A stretch of DNA of 64,000 bases from Ectocarpus siliculosus (Eukaryota; Sar; Phaeophyceae; Ectocarpales; Ectocarpaceae), in contig FN649731.1 in the NCBI GenBank assembly GCA_000310025.1, positions 1,242,893 through 1,306,892 on the forward strand. The letters are read 5' to 3'. Below the pieces are notes generated by a model. That model saw only the letters and a list, made by a program, of their open reading frames with translations, ran no database searches and was not told the origin of the DNA. The position numbers were made by a program, and so were the translations under genes. Shown piece after piece: positions 1 to 12,262 of this stretch (position 1 is its first letter; the number at the start of each line of letters is the position of its first letter).

Positions 1-1825
1 CCCCCCCCTCCTCCTCCTCCTCCTCCTCCTCCTCCCGGTCGCTGTGTCCATCACCTTCTTCTTCTTCTTCCTCTCCAGCTTCCTCGCCGTCCTCGGTGCT
101 CTCCCGGGGGCGGCCCTTGGTGCAGCACCAGGGGCACACCCTCCGCTCCCGCGCGCAGGGGGCGCAGATCTTGTGGTAGGCGGCGGTGATTGTCTTCTTG
201 TGGCAGTCGTTGCAGGTGGCCGGCTGCCTCAGGGGGCGGTACTTTCGGTACCGCTTTCTCCACTCCACCTGTTGTTGTGGAGTGTTGGTTGGGGCAGCAG
301 CAAAGGCGCGATGGAGTTGATTAAGACAGAGCACGGGGTGTAGTACGGACAGAAGAAGGTACTGGGTAGTAGAGAGAGAACGGAACGGTTACTAATGTGT
401 GAAGACAACAACAACAGCAACAACAACAACAACAACGGGGTGTTTGGTTGTTGCTTTTGCTGCCGGTTGCTGCTCACGTTGCTCTGCAGCGTTTCGTTGC
501 CGGTAAATGCTGCTGAGAAAGAAGTTTATAGCGTTGAAAAACATCCACATACATGCCTGCCGGTCGGTGCCTACGCTTTTCTTGTCAAAAGCCGCGTCGT
601 TTCCCATTAACCCCTGGGTTGGTGAGACGGTTTCCCCCTCAAAATCTTGAGGGCGCTCCCCGCGATAAAAAGACGCCCTTCGAATGAAACAAACGAGGTG
701 CGTCTTTGGAGCGGGGCCGATTGCCCAAACACTTCTCGACGTATACCCCATGTGTGCATACGCACGCAACCAGGTATTGCGTCCCCCCAAGACTCGAACA
801 AACTAAAAATAACCAACTGAACACAAACACCCGTTAGTTCTTGCCGCTTGGAAGATCTACCGTGTGCCACAAAACCACGCGTACATTGTGTTCCACAAAA
901 CCATGGCAAGGGTTTCAGGCGGATTCGGAGTTTCAACCCAATCATCACCGATCACGGAGAAATACGAGAGGGCCGGTTTCATGACGAGGTGAGGAAGCGG
1001 AGCAAGACCTTCGTTGTTGCGTGCCGAACGAGTTTGCCGTGTTTACAACTTTATACAACGGGATTAAAAGTACAATACGGTCGACGGGGGGGTCCAGCAG
1101 CGCCCCCTCGCACATGTGTACCTACCACAAAGGCCGAGCAATTCGTGCAACAGACTTAACGCATCCAGGCGAATTTCTCAGAGAGATAGGAAACCACCTA
1201 CAATACACCAGTATGCATACAATCTTTGCGAGGGAAGGCGCAGCGGCAGTAACGTTACAGCAGTAGTAGGTGGGTGTGCTGGGAGGGTGTTGTCTAACGT
1301 CATACGCATAGTGCATGTTCAACCTTTTCCTCGGTACACCAACTCCGGTACAAGTGCCACAACAGTGTCGCCCGTACGGCTGTAGCTTGCGGGTTGACCG
1401 GGCTGAATGGGCATGGCAGGTGGGCCGCAAAACAACGGCACTGCAGCTTACGTTTATTCTTCACAAGCACTCTGAGAGAGCTTTGAACAACCACCCAAAA
1501 TAGCTCAAACATGGGAAGGAAGCGCCCTTACCGATACCCCCCACGCTGCTTGTTTCGAGCCATCGACATGGTCCGGTATATTTCTCTCTCCCTGCCTCTC
1601 TTACCCATAAGTTCCTCGCACGCCAGACCGGTAGCCCCCACCGCCGGCACCTATAAACTAATGTAAATAGCTCACCTTGTCATGACAAGAGGCGCAGAGC
1701 CCGGCGTTGACGCTAGCAAGGATTTTGGCTGTCTTCTGGGACTTGGGGTTGTGTCGGAAAGCGAAGGTGTTCTGGTGCTTCGGCTTCCTCGTGCGGGTAG
1801 CGCCCGCCCCCTTGCGTGTGCTCAT
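1..1825 (-). CDS. C9orf85/DUF2039 family zinc-binding protein, 3' end beyond window
   Basis: Two exons are visible: 1825-1676 (50 codons, ATG at 1825) and 268 down to at least base 1. The donor reads ACAAG|GTGAGC, the acceptor is CAACAACAG|GTGG, and the junction is phase 0. Exon 1 begins MSTRKGAGATRTRKPKHQNT, then FAFRHNP and two cysteines (GLCASCHDK). Exon 2 continues VEWRKRYRKYRPL, then CNDCHKK, then CAPCARERRVCPWCC. The conserved HQN(T)FAF motif and the paired CxxC knuckles are the signature of the C9orf85/DUF2039 family, small basic proteins of unknown function that probably bind zinc. The C-terminus turns into a Glu/Asp-rich tail coded by GAG repeats, still open at the window edge. A GTGATG inside the acidic stretch (about 46-52) could be another donor, so the tail is uncertain. 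It is head-to-head with the fibrillin gene. Confidence 0.85.
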
Positions 1826-2136
1826 GGCTGGTGTCTTCCCTCCGCGCTTTGCTTGTTGGTGTGTGCGCCCGTGTGCCGCCCCCCCTGCGTATGCATCACT
1901 CCCTTGGCTAATTACTCTCGGCTCTCCGCGAGCGAGGAGAGCGGCGAAAATCCCCCCGCATCTCCGAACATTTCGGAGATCTCGTTGGACGAAGGGAAAC
2001 TGCTGCGCTGGCACAGGCTACACACGAGCGACCCAAGCGACCTGAGACAGGGACACAAGCCAAGAGATCGAGCCTTACGTTTGCACAAGAGTATTCCGAG
2101 GTAGCTTGAACCCTTTCGAGCGATTGACGGGCGAAC
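1826..2136. promoter_or_regulatory. Head-to-head intergenic spacer, probable shared promoter
   Basis: Only 311 bases separate the start codons of the C9orf85 homolog (minus) and the fibrillin gene (plus), so both 5' UTRs and core promoters must lie here. No clear TATA box is visible. A short inverted motif, TCTCCGAACATTTCGGAGA (1962-1980), sits near the middle and could form a hairpin or be a dyad site. The assignment as a bidirectional promoter is an inference from gene layout. Confidence 0.45.
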
Positions 2137-5100
2137 ATGGTTCAGTTAGCGGCAACGGTGGCCTTGTTTTCCGCCACAGCAGCCTCGGCGTTTGTCGTTC
2201 AACCTTCCCGCTGCTGGACTGCACCAACCCAGCAGCACAGAGCACCACCGCGGCCGGCAGCGGCAGGGCGGGCGTCGTCGTTGTCGTCTATCGCGCCTTC
2301 GAAGCTCGCCGCCCGTGCTGCTGTCGTATCCTCCCCGTCGTCGCCGTATTCCTCCTCTCTGGCCATGATGATGATGATGAGCACGGCCGAGGTCGTCGAA
2401 GCGTCGGTCGTTGGCGAGGAATTCGAGGTCAAGACTGACCTCCTCAAGCAGATCGACCTGTCCTCCTCCAAGCAGATGAGGTTCGTCCAAATGTGAAGGC
2501 TGTTTTGCAGCAGTGCCTTGCGGTCGTATGCTGTAGCAAGGCGGGAAGGAGGTGTAGCACGTGTAGCTGCCGTCCGGCCAGTTTCGACTTTGAAATCTAG
2601 GCTGGAACAAATCAGCTGGACAAAATGCTCCAAGTTTCAGCGCACCTTCTTTCGACATTATACACTACTGGTGTGGTTGGATCTCGAACGGGTAGTGTTG
2701 TAGTCTTTTTAAAATTTTGTTTCATCTATACGATATGACCCAACGAATTTCTGTGAGGTTATGCTTATTTTCTACGAATGCTCCACCGGACCTATGTAGA
2801 ATTTCAGCAGCAATATATGTCAACTCTGTGGATCGAATGGATCAGGACATAATGAAGACCTCGGTCGGTCTGTCTGTCTGTCTCTCGCTCACTCTTCTCT
2901 CTCTCTCTACCTCTCCATCCCGCCTATCGCTAACACCCCCGCCGCGCTGCGGGTCCTCACGCCGTCTTGGATACGAAATAAGTGTCGCCGACGATTAGAC
3001 CGCCCCCCCTGTACTTTCGGTGATCGGCCCTGTGGGAATAATGCTCCGTCCTCTCAAGGACGCGTGGTCAATGGTCTAACCCCGCCCCTCCCCGCGTTCA
3101 TTTTCCGTCACACCGCCCCCCTACAACTTTGCACACAGGACGGAGGTGAACGAGCTGATGCTCAAGCTCGAGCCGATGAACCCCACCGACAAGCCGGCTG
3201 CGTCTGCCATCCTCAACGGGGTGTGGGAATTTCTCTACACGGGGGGGTTGAGCCCCGGGACGCTCGCCGTACAGGTGCACGCACGCTTGCTCATGCTGTT
3301 GTTGGTGCTGTTGCTGTGTGTCCGACGAAGCATAGCAGTACTCTCCTCCCGGTCGAATCGTGTGCATATATGGGCAAGACTCAGGCACACGTGTATGCAT
3401 GCATCGGCTCGTCCATTGCAGCAAATGCACACCCGTTACAAACATAGGCAACATTGAGGAGACGCGAACATGTTCGTAGCAGCCTACGTGACTCTACTCC
3501 AAGGTGTGAACAGAGGTTGCACGGGTAGACCCAAAACCGGATGAATGAGTCCCCGTTCGATTCTCTACGTGAGAACTTTTTTTCAAACGATTTTTGTTCA
3601 CGGCGTGGCGGACTTGGCGCTTCCTATTTTGGCCTCATCCGTTAATTCTTGTTGGGACTACTGCTGTAGATTCTTAGCTACAAGAGCTGTCAGACGAGGA
3701 TAGTAACACTTGAAAACAACCAGCCGACCAAAACGCCTACAAGTCTATGTAAAAGGGTCACAAAGCACTACTGTACCAGGCGAGACCAAAACCCGCACAT
3801 ATCCATCCAGCTCCAACCATCTAGAGCACGCACAATCGGAGAACGTCGTGCACGCGTGTGTCCGACGTGTTCTTGCACAAACGGGGAGAGTTGCGAGCGG
3901 GCGGGCCGGGTGTGTGGAGCACTGGGTCGGGCGAGAGCCCAGCCGACAAATGCTCCGGTCGAAAGCCTGTTCTCGCATCGTGACTGCGTCGTCGCTTTCG
4001 TTGCTGACCGTTTCGCCTGGCCCCGCTCTCTCTTTGATTGCTGCTGTCATGTGACTTTTCTTGTCCTTGTGTGCTTGAATCTGGTCGTCGTGCCGGGTTC
4101 GTGTCGGCACCGTCAGGTTCTTTCGAGGGTGGCCAAGACCTTCTCAGCGGTGGTGGACCTCAAGGGCATCACGCTCACCATCAACAGGGATCAGCCAAGG
4201 TGTGGGTGTGGAAGGAGAGCAGGTGGTGGGTAGGCGGCACAGAACGATGGCGAGCAACGCACACCCGCTGGTCATATGCCTCCTGACAAAGAACAGAAAC
4301 AACAATAAGAGCACCAACCGAAGTGGGAAATGCTGAGGGCACCTGGGGCTTGCACTCCTGTTCGGCGTGCACGTGACTTTTTTGTGTTGTGGTATCTACA
4401 CGTGCATGATTTGTTTTGTTTGCCGTCTTGGGCGCTTCTTTTGGCTCGCCGAAATAATTGAACCCTTGTGCGAGGTTCGTTTCCCCTTTCCCTTTTCCTT
4501 ACACGATTCCACCGGTCGCCCACCTCCCTGGTCCCACTCGATTGTCTGGCTTGTCGATGGCTTATCCATGGTGTTGGCGCTGATTTTTCGTCGTCCTACC
4601 CCACCCCCTCCATCCCCAACTGTGCTGCTGCTGCTGCTGCTGTTGCCGACACTTGTCAACCACTGCGTGTCGTGGGCGTCTTCGGTCTATCGTTGTCCCG
4701 TGTTTTTCGTGCGACACGATGATGATGATGATGATGATGTAATGCCATTTGATGGCAGGGTGGAGGCTGCCGTCAAGGCATCCGTCTTCGGGACCGAGGC
4801 CCAGGTTAAGGTGGGTGGTGGCTACAATTGTGTGGCGTTGCTGTTCTTGGGTCGGTTTCCTTTCAGCTACACTCGTGAAACCGCCGTAACATAACAACTA
4901 CTTCTAGTATTTACTTACGCTTACGGGCTGCAGTGTGCGGCGACACGCCACACGGTAAGCTAGCTAGTAGTGGACTCATGGAGGTTTGATGTTGCTTGTC
5001 GGAGCGCTTGCCAGGGGGTTGGCGAAAGCGGCTATCCCCGCGCGTGAGGTTTCTCGAGATTTGGGGTATCTTGCTGCACACACGCATTCTGCTGTTGCAA

Positions 5101-6373
5101 GCACGCAAATATTCGTGACGTTTGTGCCCGGAAGCTATTAGTCGAGCGCGTTTGCAGGCGTGTTTTTTGTCGTTCTTTTGTGGCGAAAGGATGACCGCTG
5201 CCGGAAATCAGACGAGGCACAATGCGGCACACAACTATATAGTGAAGACGGTTTGTTTTAGCTGTCCTTATTCACTCGAAATGCTACCATCCACCTGCGA
5301 CGACTACGCTGTGTGTGGTAACACGCAATTCCATGATTTTCGACAAAGAACAAGCAGCTTGTGCGTTGTTAGTGTTTTTTTTTTTTCCATCGATCGCTCT
5401 AGCCGGCCGACGACCAATCAAAGGACAGGTGTGCGTGTTAGTTTGCGCTTTCGGCTTCCACATGACCGCCTGCTCATCATTTTTGGCCATCCTCGCGGAA
5501 CGAACGAACAGGTTCGAACAAGGTTGGAGCAGAAGAGCGACATGCGGCTGCAGGAGGTGTACGAGGAGGCAGAAGTGGCGGGGGTCACCATCCCCATCCC
5601 TGCCAGGATACAGGTATGTGGTTAGCATCGATCACGATAACCGGCTGACCAACGAAAAGACGTCAGTCTCAGTGCGGTTGAAAACACAAACAATTCTAAA
5701 TGCCATGAACTGGGACCCCGTGAGGGGGCCGCATAAGGGGAGGCTATGTGTTCGTCCCATCTGTTCTGACGCCGGTTTACGGGCCTTTCGGCGTATATAC
5801 CTAACGTGTCAGCCGGGGTCACAAAAGAGAAAGGTCACACAAGAGCTTTTTCTTTTTTGTTTTTGTTGTTTTTTTGCCCCATCTTTCCCCCTGCGGTGCT
5901 TGCCTTTGTTTTGATCGCGAGAAGGGTTCAGCCATCCCTTTCCCCTCGTCGGCCGTGAAAAGCCGAAGTTTGTTTACTCACGAACTGTATCGCGAGACAC
6001 GCCTTGGCCGAAGCAGCTTCCGATCGCTTTTGTGTATGTAAATATTTTGTGTGGTGTCTGTAATGAACGTCGATCGTGCCATATGGTGCAGCCGGCTGTG
6101 ACAAATGCCAGTCTGACAGCGGGAAAATGAACGCCACCTTTAAATCTTGCACCGTGGTTCGTATGTGGGCGCACCGTGGTTCCTGTTTTTCGACCTCGCC
6201 TGAAGCTGATTGACCAATGAAAAGAGGCCAGGCTATCAGTGTCAGCTTGCAAGTTCACGGAAAATCGCCTCGTCTCATTGCGTTTGCTGAGAATTCAGAA
6301 GCTTTTTCTTTGTCGTTTTCGCCGTCATTCTGCGTGAAAGGTTTTGCGCTCCCCTTTTGGTTGTGCTGCTACA

Positions 6374-6409
<36 letters not shown>

Positions 6410-7274
6410 TCTCCTGAAACTTCTTCTGCTGTGTGCTTACAGGCATCACGTGGAATATAGCGCGTAGCCCGCTGCCCTCTGTTTCTTCTTCTCCCTCCTC
6501 TTGTTTTACCACTTTCATCGCCTTTCCTCGTCCGTCCTCTTTTTGCTCGTGCGCCACTTGTGCCGCCGGCTCTTTTTCCTCGTCCGCTCTTCTTTTTGAT
6601 CTCGGGGGACGGATATGTATGTGATACCCCGCAACAACACAGCCCCGGAGGACGTTGTACATCACCTACTTGGATGACGACATCATGATCGCGAGAGACG
6701 ACACCGGTGCACCTGACTTGCTGGTCCGCAAGCAGAAGGTGTGTGTGTGTGTGTGTTGTGTGTGTCTGCGTATGCATGTGTGACCGCGCTTGTCTTCAGT
6801 ACGACGTCCGGATTTCGTGGCGTTGGCCACGATCCGCAGCTGCTGCCACTCTGGGTGTTCTCAAGGGGGAGGCGGAACAGGTAGATGCTGGCATCATACC
6901 TTGGATGGCCGTAGAATTGAACCAATCGCCCCCCCCCCCCCCGAACCGCTCGTTTTCTTCTGCCTAGCCCGTTTGGCGTGTTCACGATGGTGTTTATTTT
7001 TTTGTTCTGATACGCTGTTCTTGGCGACGGTTGAGTGCATCCTCTCCCTCCGACTCTCAACAGCAGTACCACGACCAATGTTGCCGTCACCTCTCTCCAG
7101 AACCCCGGTATATACTTCCTCGACCCGTCCCGACCTCAACGGTACATATCGTGCCTACACCGCTCCCTCTTTCCTCGTGTCTGTCTGTCTGTCTGTGTAT
7201 TGCAGGACTTCCGGTTCAACACTGGCACTCCTTCGACGTCGGAGGAGGACGATTCTTCGCCAGGTTCTGGCTAA
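2137..7274 (+). CDS. Plastid lipid-associated protein / fibrillin (PAP family)
   Basis: Seven exons: 2137-2480, 3139-3274, 4117-4199, 4759-4810, 5512-5613, 6643-6738, 7206-7274. Together they give 882 nt, 293 aa, with all phases consistent. The N-terminus (MVQLAATVALFSATAASAFV) is a signal peptide followed by an ASA-Phe junction, the bipartite plastid leader of stramenopiles, then a Ser/Pro/Ala-rich transit region to about residue 85. The PAP/fibrillin domain follows: LNGVWEFLYTGGLSPG (about 139-154), VAKTFSAVVDLKGITLTI, TIPIPARIQ, and the hallmark RTLYITYLDDDIMIARDDTG near residues 240-260. Fibrillins are lipocalin-like proteins that bind hydrophobic molecules in plastoglobules and thylakoids. 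The last exon (DFRFNTGTPSTSEEDD...) was chosen because it gives a short acidic tail in phase; reading through the GT-repeat donor instead stops after 14 more codons. Intron 1 carries a LINE tail. Confidence 0.9.
3013..3090 (+). mobile_element. LINE 3'-end fragment in fibrillin intron 1
   Basis: The stretch with GGTGATCGGCCCTGTGGGAA, ATGCTCCGTCCTCTC and GACGCGTGGTCAATGGTCTA matches the reverse complement of the 3' end of the LINE at 57.9 kb almost base for base. It ends in CCCCGCCCCTCCCC, the same C-rich tail as the other copies. It is a very short 5'-truncated insertion in the same orientation as the host gene. Confidence 0.8.
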
Positions 7275-9932
7275 CTAGGCCGGAACGACCCAAGAAGTTT
7301 TCCATCCCCCCCCCAAAAAAAAAAAATCGTGCCGCACCACCTACGAAAAAGCGTGTAGATATAAATTGTAAGGCACCCCAACGCTTTTCGTGAGCGGAGC
7401 AGGAGTGTGTGTGGTGGGTGGGGCAAGAGGCGCGCGTTGGATTGGTGGCCTCGAGAGAGAGACCGTTCACGTTCAGCGACAGACCTCACGGAGACCACCA
7501 CCGTTTTGGTTTGTTCTTGCATGCCAACTAACTATTCGCAAATAGCCGCAGCAGAAGTTGTTCGACGGTGAAGGCATGCGCCGCGCTGGACTCCGAATCG
7601 TGATGTTCCGGGCGACCATGACGACAAGGATTGACGCTCACACGATGCCTCTTGGTGGCGGGTGGAGCGATCGTTTTCACTGTTCTTGTGTTTTTTTTTC
7701 TTGGGCGATATTTGTGTTTTTGTGTCGGGTCACGCTTGTCTCTGTAAGAGAAGGAAGAGAACGAGAGACCGATATGGAGAAAGGACAACGTGCTACCATA
7801 CACCCACGTGTCCGTATGTACAGCAGTATGTATGGCACTTAAACTCCCGCATTGGGGGAAGAAAAAAAAAAGAGAGAGGAAGGCGACGCACTCTTTGCTT
7901 GCGGCGTGTTGGACGTCCTCACGTCATCCCTGCCCGTGGTGCAGTGGTTTGCAGTGGCAGCACTTGATGTTTTCGACGTTACATCGCATGGGATGAAGGC
8001 ATCAGTCACACCAAACAGGACGGGGGGGTGAAATGGCACCGCAGTAGTATGTGCGTATGGGCAACACCGCGGGGCAACTCGATTCGGCAGTAGACGACAC
8101 CAGCCAAGACAAAACGCAAGGTCCCCGCACAACCATCTCGTCCAACAATCCACAATCCTTCTGCACAAAGGTACGCTTTTCTCGGGGTAGGGGTGGGTGT
8201 TCCGAAATCCGCAACTACAGTTAACGCCCTTTCTCCAGGCGCATCGTCCTGCCCGTCAACAACAGCGCAAACAGGACTCTTCGCAGACACGGCTGCGGGT
8301 GTCGCGCGTCGCGTACGCGAGCCAGCATGTACAAGGTTAATACACAAACACATAAACTCTCCCTGGATATCCAAATGACAAGTAAATAATGTTGTTACCA
8401 CACATACAATCCTACAACAGCACTACTCCCCCCCCTTCCCCCCCCCTGCAGCGGCACTTAGGCATTCGCCCAGTGTGCCCGCGTGAACGCCAACAACGGG
8501 GTGTTATCTGTTGATCAAAGCTCACCCCCAAGCCGCCACAGGGCATACGCTGCCAAAGCAACAGTGCCCCCGCACGCGCCCCTGCAAAAACAAACCGCAC
8601 TGCTACTGCTGCTGTGTAGCAGCGCAGGTAACACTTCACAAAAAAAAACAGTACACACCATGTTCATCCCCCGATAAAAATACCAAGCAGTACAGCACAG
8701 GTGGTGTTCCAGATATAGCTGCATGCCATATCGATGTTGTTGCTTGTGCATGATCCACGGAGAGCACCGACGCCTTGCGTCAACGTGGTTCCTTCGCGAT
8801 ACCCGTGGCATTGCGCGGCCAACCCCCGCCCCAGCAACCGCGAGCGATCAATCTTCTGCTGCTGCTGCAGCAGCAGAGAGCCGGAGGACGGGTATCCGGC
8901 AGTGCTACTTGGCTGGCTGAGAGCAGCAACCAAAAAGCACCACCCGGACCAAAAAAAAACTCGTTAGGGTTTATACGCGCGTCGTTGATGACGATGGGTG
9001 CCGCCGCCGCCATAGCAGTTCCGTGCGCACTCGCACCGCACCAACCAGCAGAGAGGGTAATCGTCAGCTGAGTGTGTCCGGCGCACGAGGGCTCGCTGCA
9101 GCACACCGCCGGGTGTCACGCCCTAGCCAATTCTCCCCTCCATCACACGCAATGACCTCGATCCCTGCTGCCATAGCTGCCCCGCGGGTCGATAGCTCCG
9201 TCTGCACAAGTCGGGCCTGTAGACCGTTTTACCACTGACCGAAGACACCTTGCGTATTACGGGGGAATGACTACTATTGCTACAACTAGCACAATTGACA
9301 AGAAAAAAAAAACAGTAACTACATTGGGGCCGCGAAGGAACAACAAATCCGCTCTTCCAAGCACACAACACAGGGCACCAAAGGTAGTATTGCGTCCCCG
9401 TCCAAATATCTCGACGTGCTAAGAAATGCAGAAAGTGCCGAGCTCCCGCAGGCCTTTTTGAGACACGAGCAAGGATCTGCAATAATCGAGCACATACCCC
9501 TTGCGCGCAGTTTTGTTGCTCACGTGGCATCTTGCCCGTGAGGTATTTCTTATCAAACACGCCTCTGCGGTACTCGCCGCCTCCGGATGAACCGCGCGGC
9601 TAAACCCCAGCATATGGAGCGCGGCGGCAGCAGCAGCAGCAGCAGCAAGAGTTACGCGGGCCCTGTCGGCCCCCCGCCCGCCCGGCGTCTCTGCCACCAT
9701 GTCAACCACACCCAGAGCAGCACAAGAGCCCCCAACAGCATGCGTGCCCCTCTGGCTGGTTTCCCACGAACCGAAGCCATTGCAGTACTGCTGCAGCACC
9801 TATATTTCAGCTTCGCGAGCGCTCCCTCTCTGGGTGCAAAATATCGGATCGCGGCATCGGCCGAACCAAGCGCATATTCCGTAGCATCGACGGAAGAGAT
9901 AAAGTTCAAGCTTGCGGCGGCGGTCCCCGCTA
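7275..9932. other. Intergenic, no gene supported
   Basis: This 2.7-kb stretch lies between the converging ends of the fibrillin (+) and O-fucosyltransferase (-) genes and must contain both 3' UTRs. Open frames here lack recognisable motifs or a coherent set of splice sites. It holds homopolymer runs (for example 7312-7326 and 8638-8648), a CTG/CAG dyad near 8850-8873 and a short CAG run near 9626-9648. I see nothing else. Confidence 0.6.
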
Positions 9933-12226
9933 CTATGCCCACACATCCTGGTCGAGGTCCTCCCACGCCACGGGCCACTCCCTCATGAAGAACGGTGATC
10001 GCGGAACAGCATCCTGAATTTGTTTTTTTTCGCGCGATTTTCGTGTTTTGAAGGGACAACGGGGAACAGCCACGGGGGCACGTTCTCTGAGAAATGGCGG
10101 CAAATAAAGAGACTGTGTGAATGAGGGAGGCGGTGGGGGGGGTGTACTCTGATGTTTTGCATGCCTTAGCGGTCAGACCTTTGACCAGCGTCCTGCGGAG
10201 GACGGAGCATTGTTCCCACAGGACCGATCACCGATGGCCAATCGTTCCTACTTTGCCAAAGGTGGCTCAAAAATGTCTTCCCTAGTGTATCTATCCTATC
10301 GACATCACTTCCCGGGGGGGGGGGGGGGGGGCTCTCCCTTTTTTTTTTGCCGTAGTCATTTGACCATTGACCACGCGTCCCTTTCGAGACGNNNNNNNNN
10401 NNNNNNNNNNNNNNNNNNNNNNNNNNNNNNNNNNNNNNNNNNNNNNNNNNNNNNNNNNNNNNNNNNNNNNNNNNNNNNNNNNNNNNNNNNNNNNNNNNNN
10501 NNNNNNNNNNNNNNNNNNNNNNNNNNNNNNNNNNNNNNNNNNNNNNNNNNNNNNNNNNNNNNNNNNNNNNNNNNNNNNNNNNNNNNNNNNNNNNNNNNNN
10601 NNNNNNNNNNNNNNNNNNNNNNNNNNNNNNNNNNNNNNNNNNNNNNNNNNNNNNNNNNNNNNNNNTGTCACACCCTCTCTGTCTCATTTCCTCCTCGAGA
10701 TCCTCTCTTTCCTTCCTGTACAACTCACACTCCCCAACTATGTGGGGTCTACTCTCCTCCGATTTGCCACATGGACATGTGTGTCTATCCTCCTCTTCCT
10801 CTCTCCTACGGCTGGTATACCTCTTCCTCCGTTCTGGCAAGTCCAGATCGCCTATTCGAAATTGCAATTTTCAGCTTTTTCGCATAGTCCATGGGGGGGG
10901 GGGGGTAGATTGGGGCAAAATTACCCGCCCCCTCCCAAGCGGCGGAAAATGGGGGGGGGGGGGGCCGGGGCGTGAAACCAACGGCCTTTACCCAACCCAC
11001 GAGGCCCTTTGGCGTGGAAAAAAGGTTGGGCGTTCCGACCCCCCCCCACTGCATGTTAATCCCCCCAAAAACCGGGGGGGGGGGGGGGGGGGCGGAGCAG
11101 CGTTAAAACGATATCAAACACGTGGACAAACAAGAATGGGTGGAGCCCCATTCCGGAGCACGACGGCGTCACCCCCACGTAAACCTGTAACCGACCGAAT
11201 GGATCGCTTCTTCCTCCATGCCCTTCCTCGTCTATCCTCTCTCCCCATCATCAATAATGTCACATCCCGTTCGACCGTGGGTATATCTTGAATGGGTAGT
11301 CTTTCTGTGTGTGTACAAATTTATTTTTCCTTTTAACAATGTCGTGCTCTCACCTCAACGAGCGATTTGGGGATGTAGTCCTTGACGCTCTCGTCCCAGA
11401 AGTACCACGAGAACTCCGTCGGGAAGCGGTAGTAGCCCCTGAGTCTCGTGATGTACCCTGTGAAGGTGCTTCGCCACGTCCCAATGAACGTCCTGCGGTG
11501 GCGTTCCGGGAGGAGGGGGCGGCGGGGTGAAGTGACGTCACAGTCGAAGGAATCCGGGGCCGGAGGTTGAGCGGACCATCAATGTCGTGGTGATATAAAT
11601 AGGTCGCGATGGCGCGAGCGGCATGCGTGTGTATCGATGGTTGTTCTTAGGAAATACGCATACAATGAGAGAGAGAGACTACCCGTTGGAGATATTACCA
11701 CAGCAGCAGCAGCAGCAGCAGAAGTCGAGGGGGATGGGTTGAAGTCTGCGCAGCAATGCTTTTTGCTACAATGCCGCACAGGACAAACAAAAGCTCGGCA
11801 CCGCGACGAAAAACCTACCTCCCCTGCGATGCCACGATGGTGTCGATCATGAGGTAGTAGGACGGGTCGATGCCCTCGAGGACGTCCTGGAAGTCGTCCA
11901 AGTAGAACACCCTTTGTGGGGGGACGGATGGCAGCAGTGGAGGAGGGAAATAGTGTTGGAGAAAACACAACATAAAACAAAAAAAAACATGCAAGATACA
12001 ACGCTAACGTTGTTGGCGTAGGTATCGTCGGGTGGTCGTCGGCGTTTCGAGTACCCCAAAACAAAAAAAAAGGCGAATGCGAAGACAGTAACACGCGTTG
12101 TGCTTAAAAAAGCCGAATGACACCAAGACGCGTAGGGCGATGGCGGGCCAGAAAAGTTCGACTACTGTTCTATAACCGTGACGAAAAGCTGACAGTGGGA
12201 GGGTTCTGACACGGAAGGCGTGGCGG

Positions 12227-12262
<36 letters not shown>

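Noticed and set aside
6700-6967. Fibrillin exon continuing at 6800 (YDVRISWRWP...)
   Set aside because: The frame is open but leads into a C homopolymer and an unlikely tail; the exon at 7206 gives a compact acidic end in phase.
10166-10867. Open frame of 233 codons crossing the N gap
   Set aside because: It is open only because the gap translates as unknown residues; the ends belong to two LINE copies.
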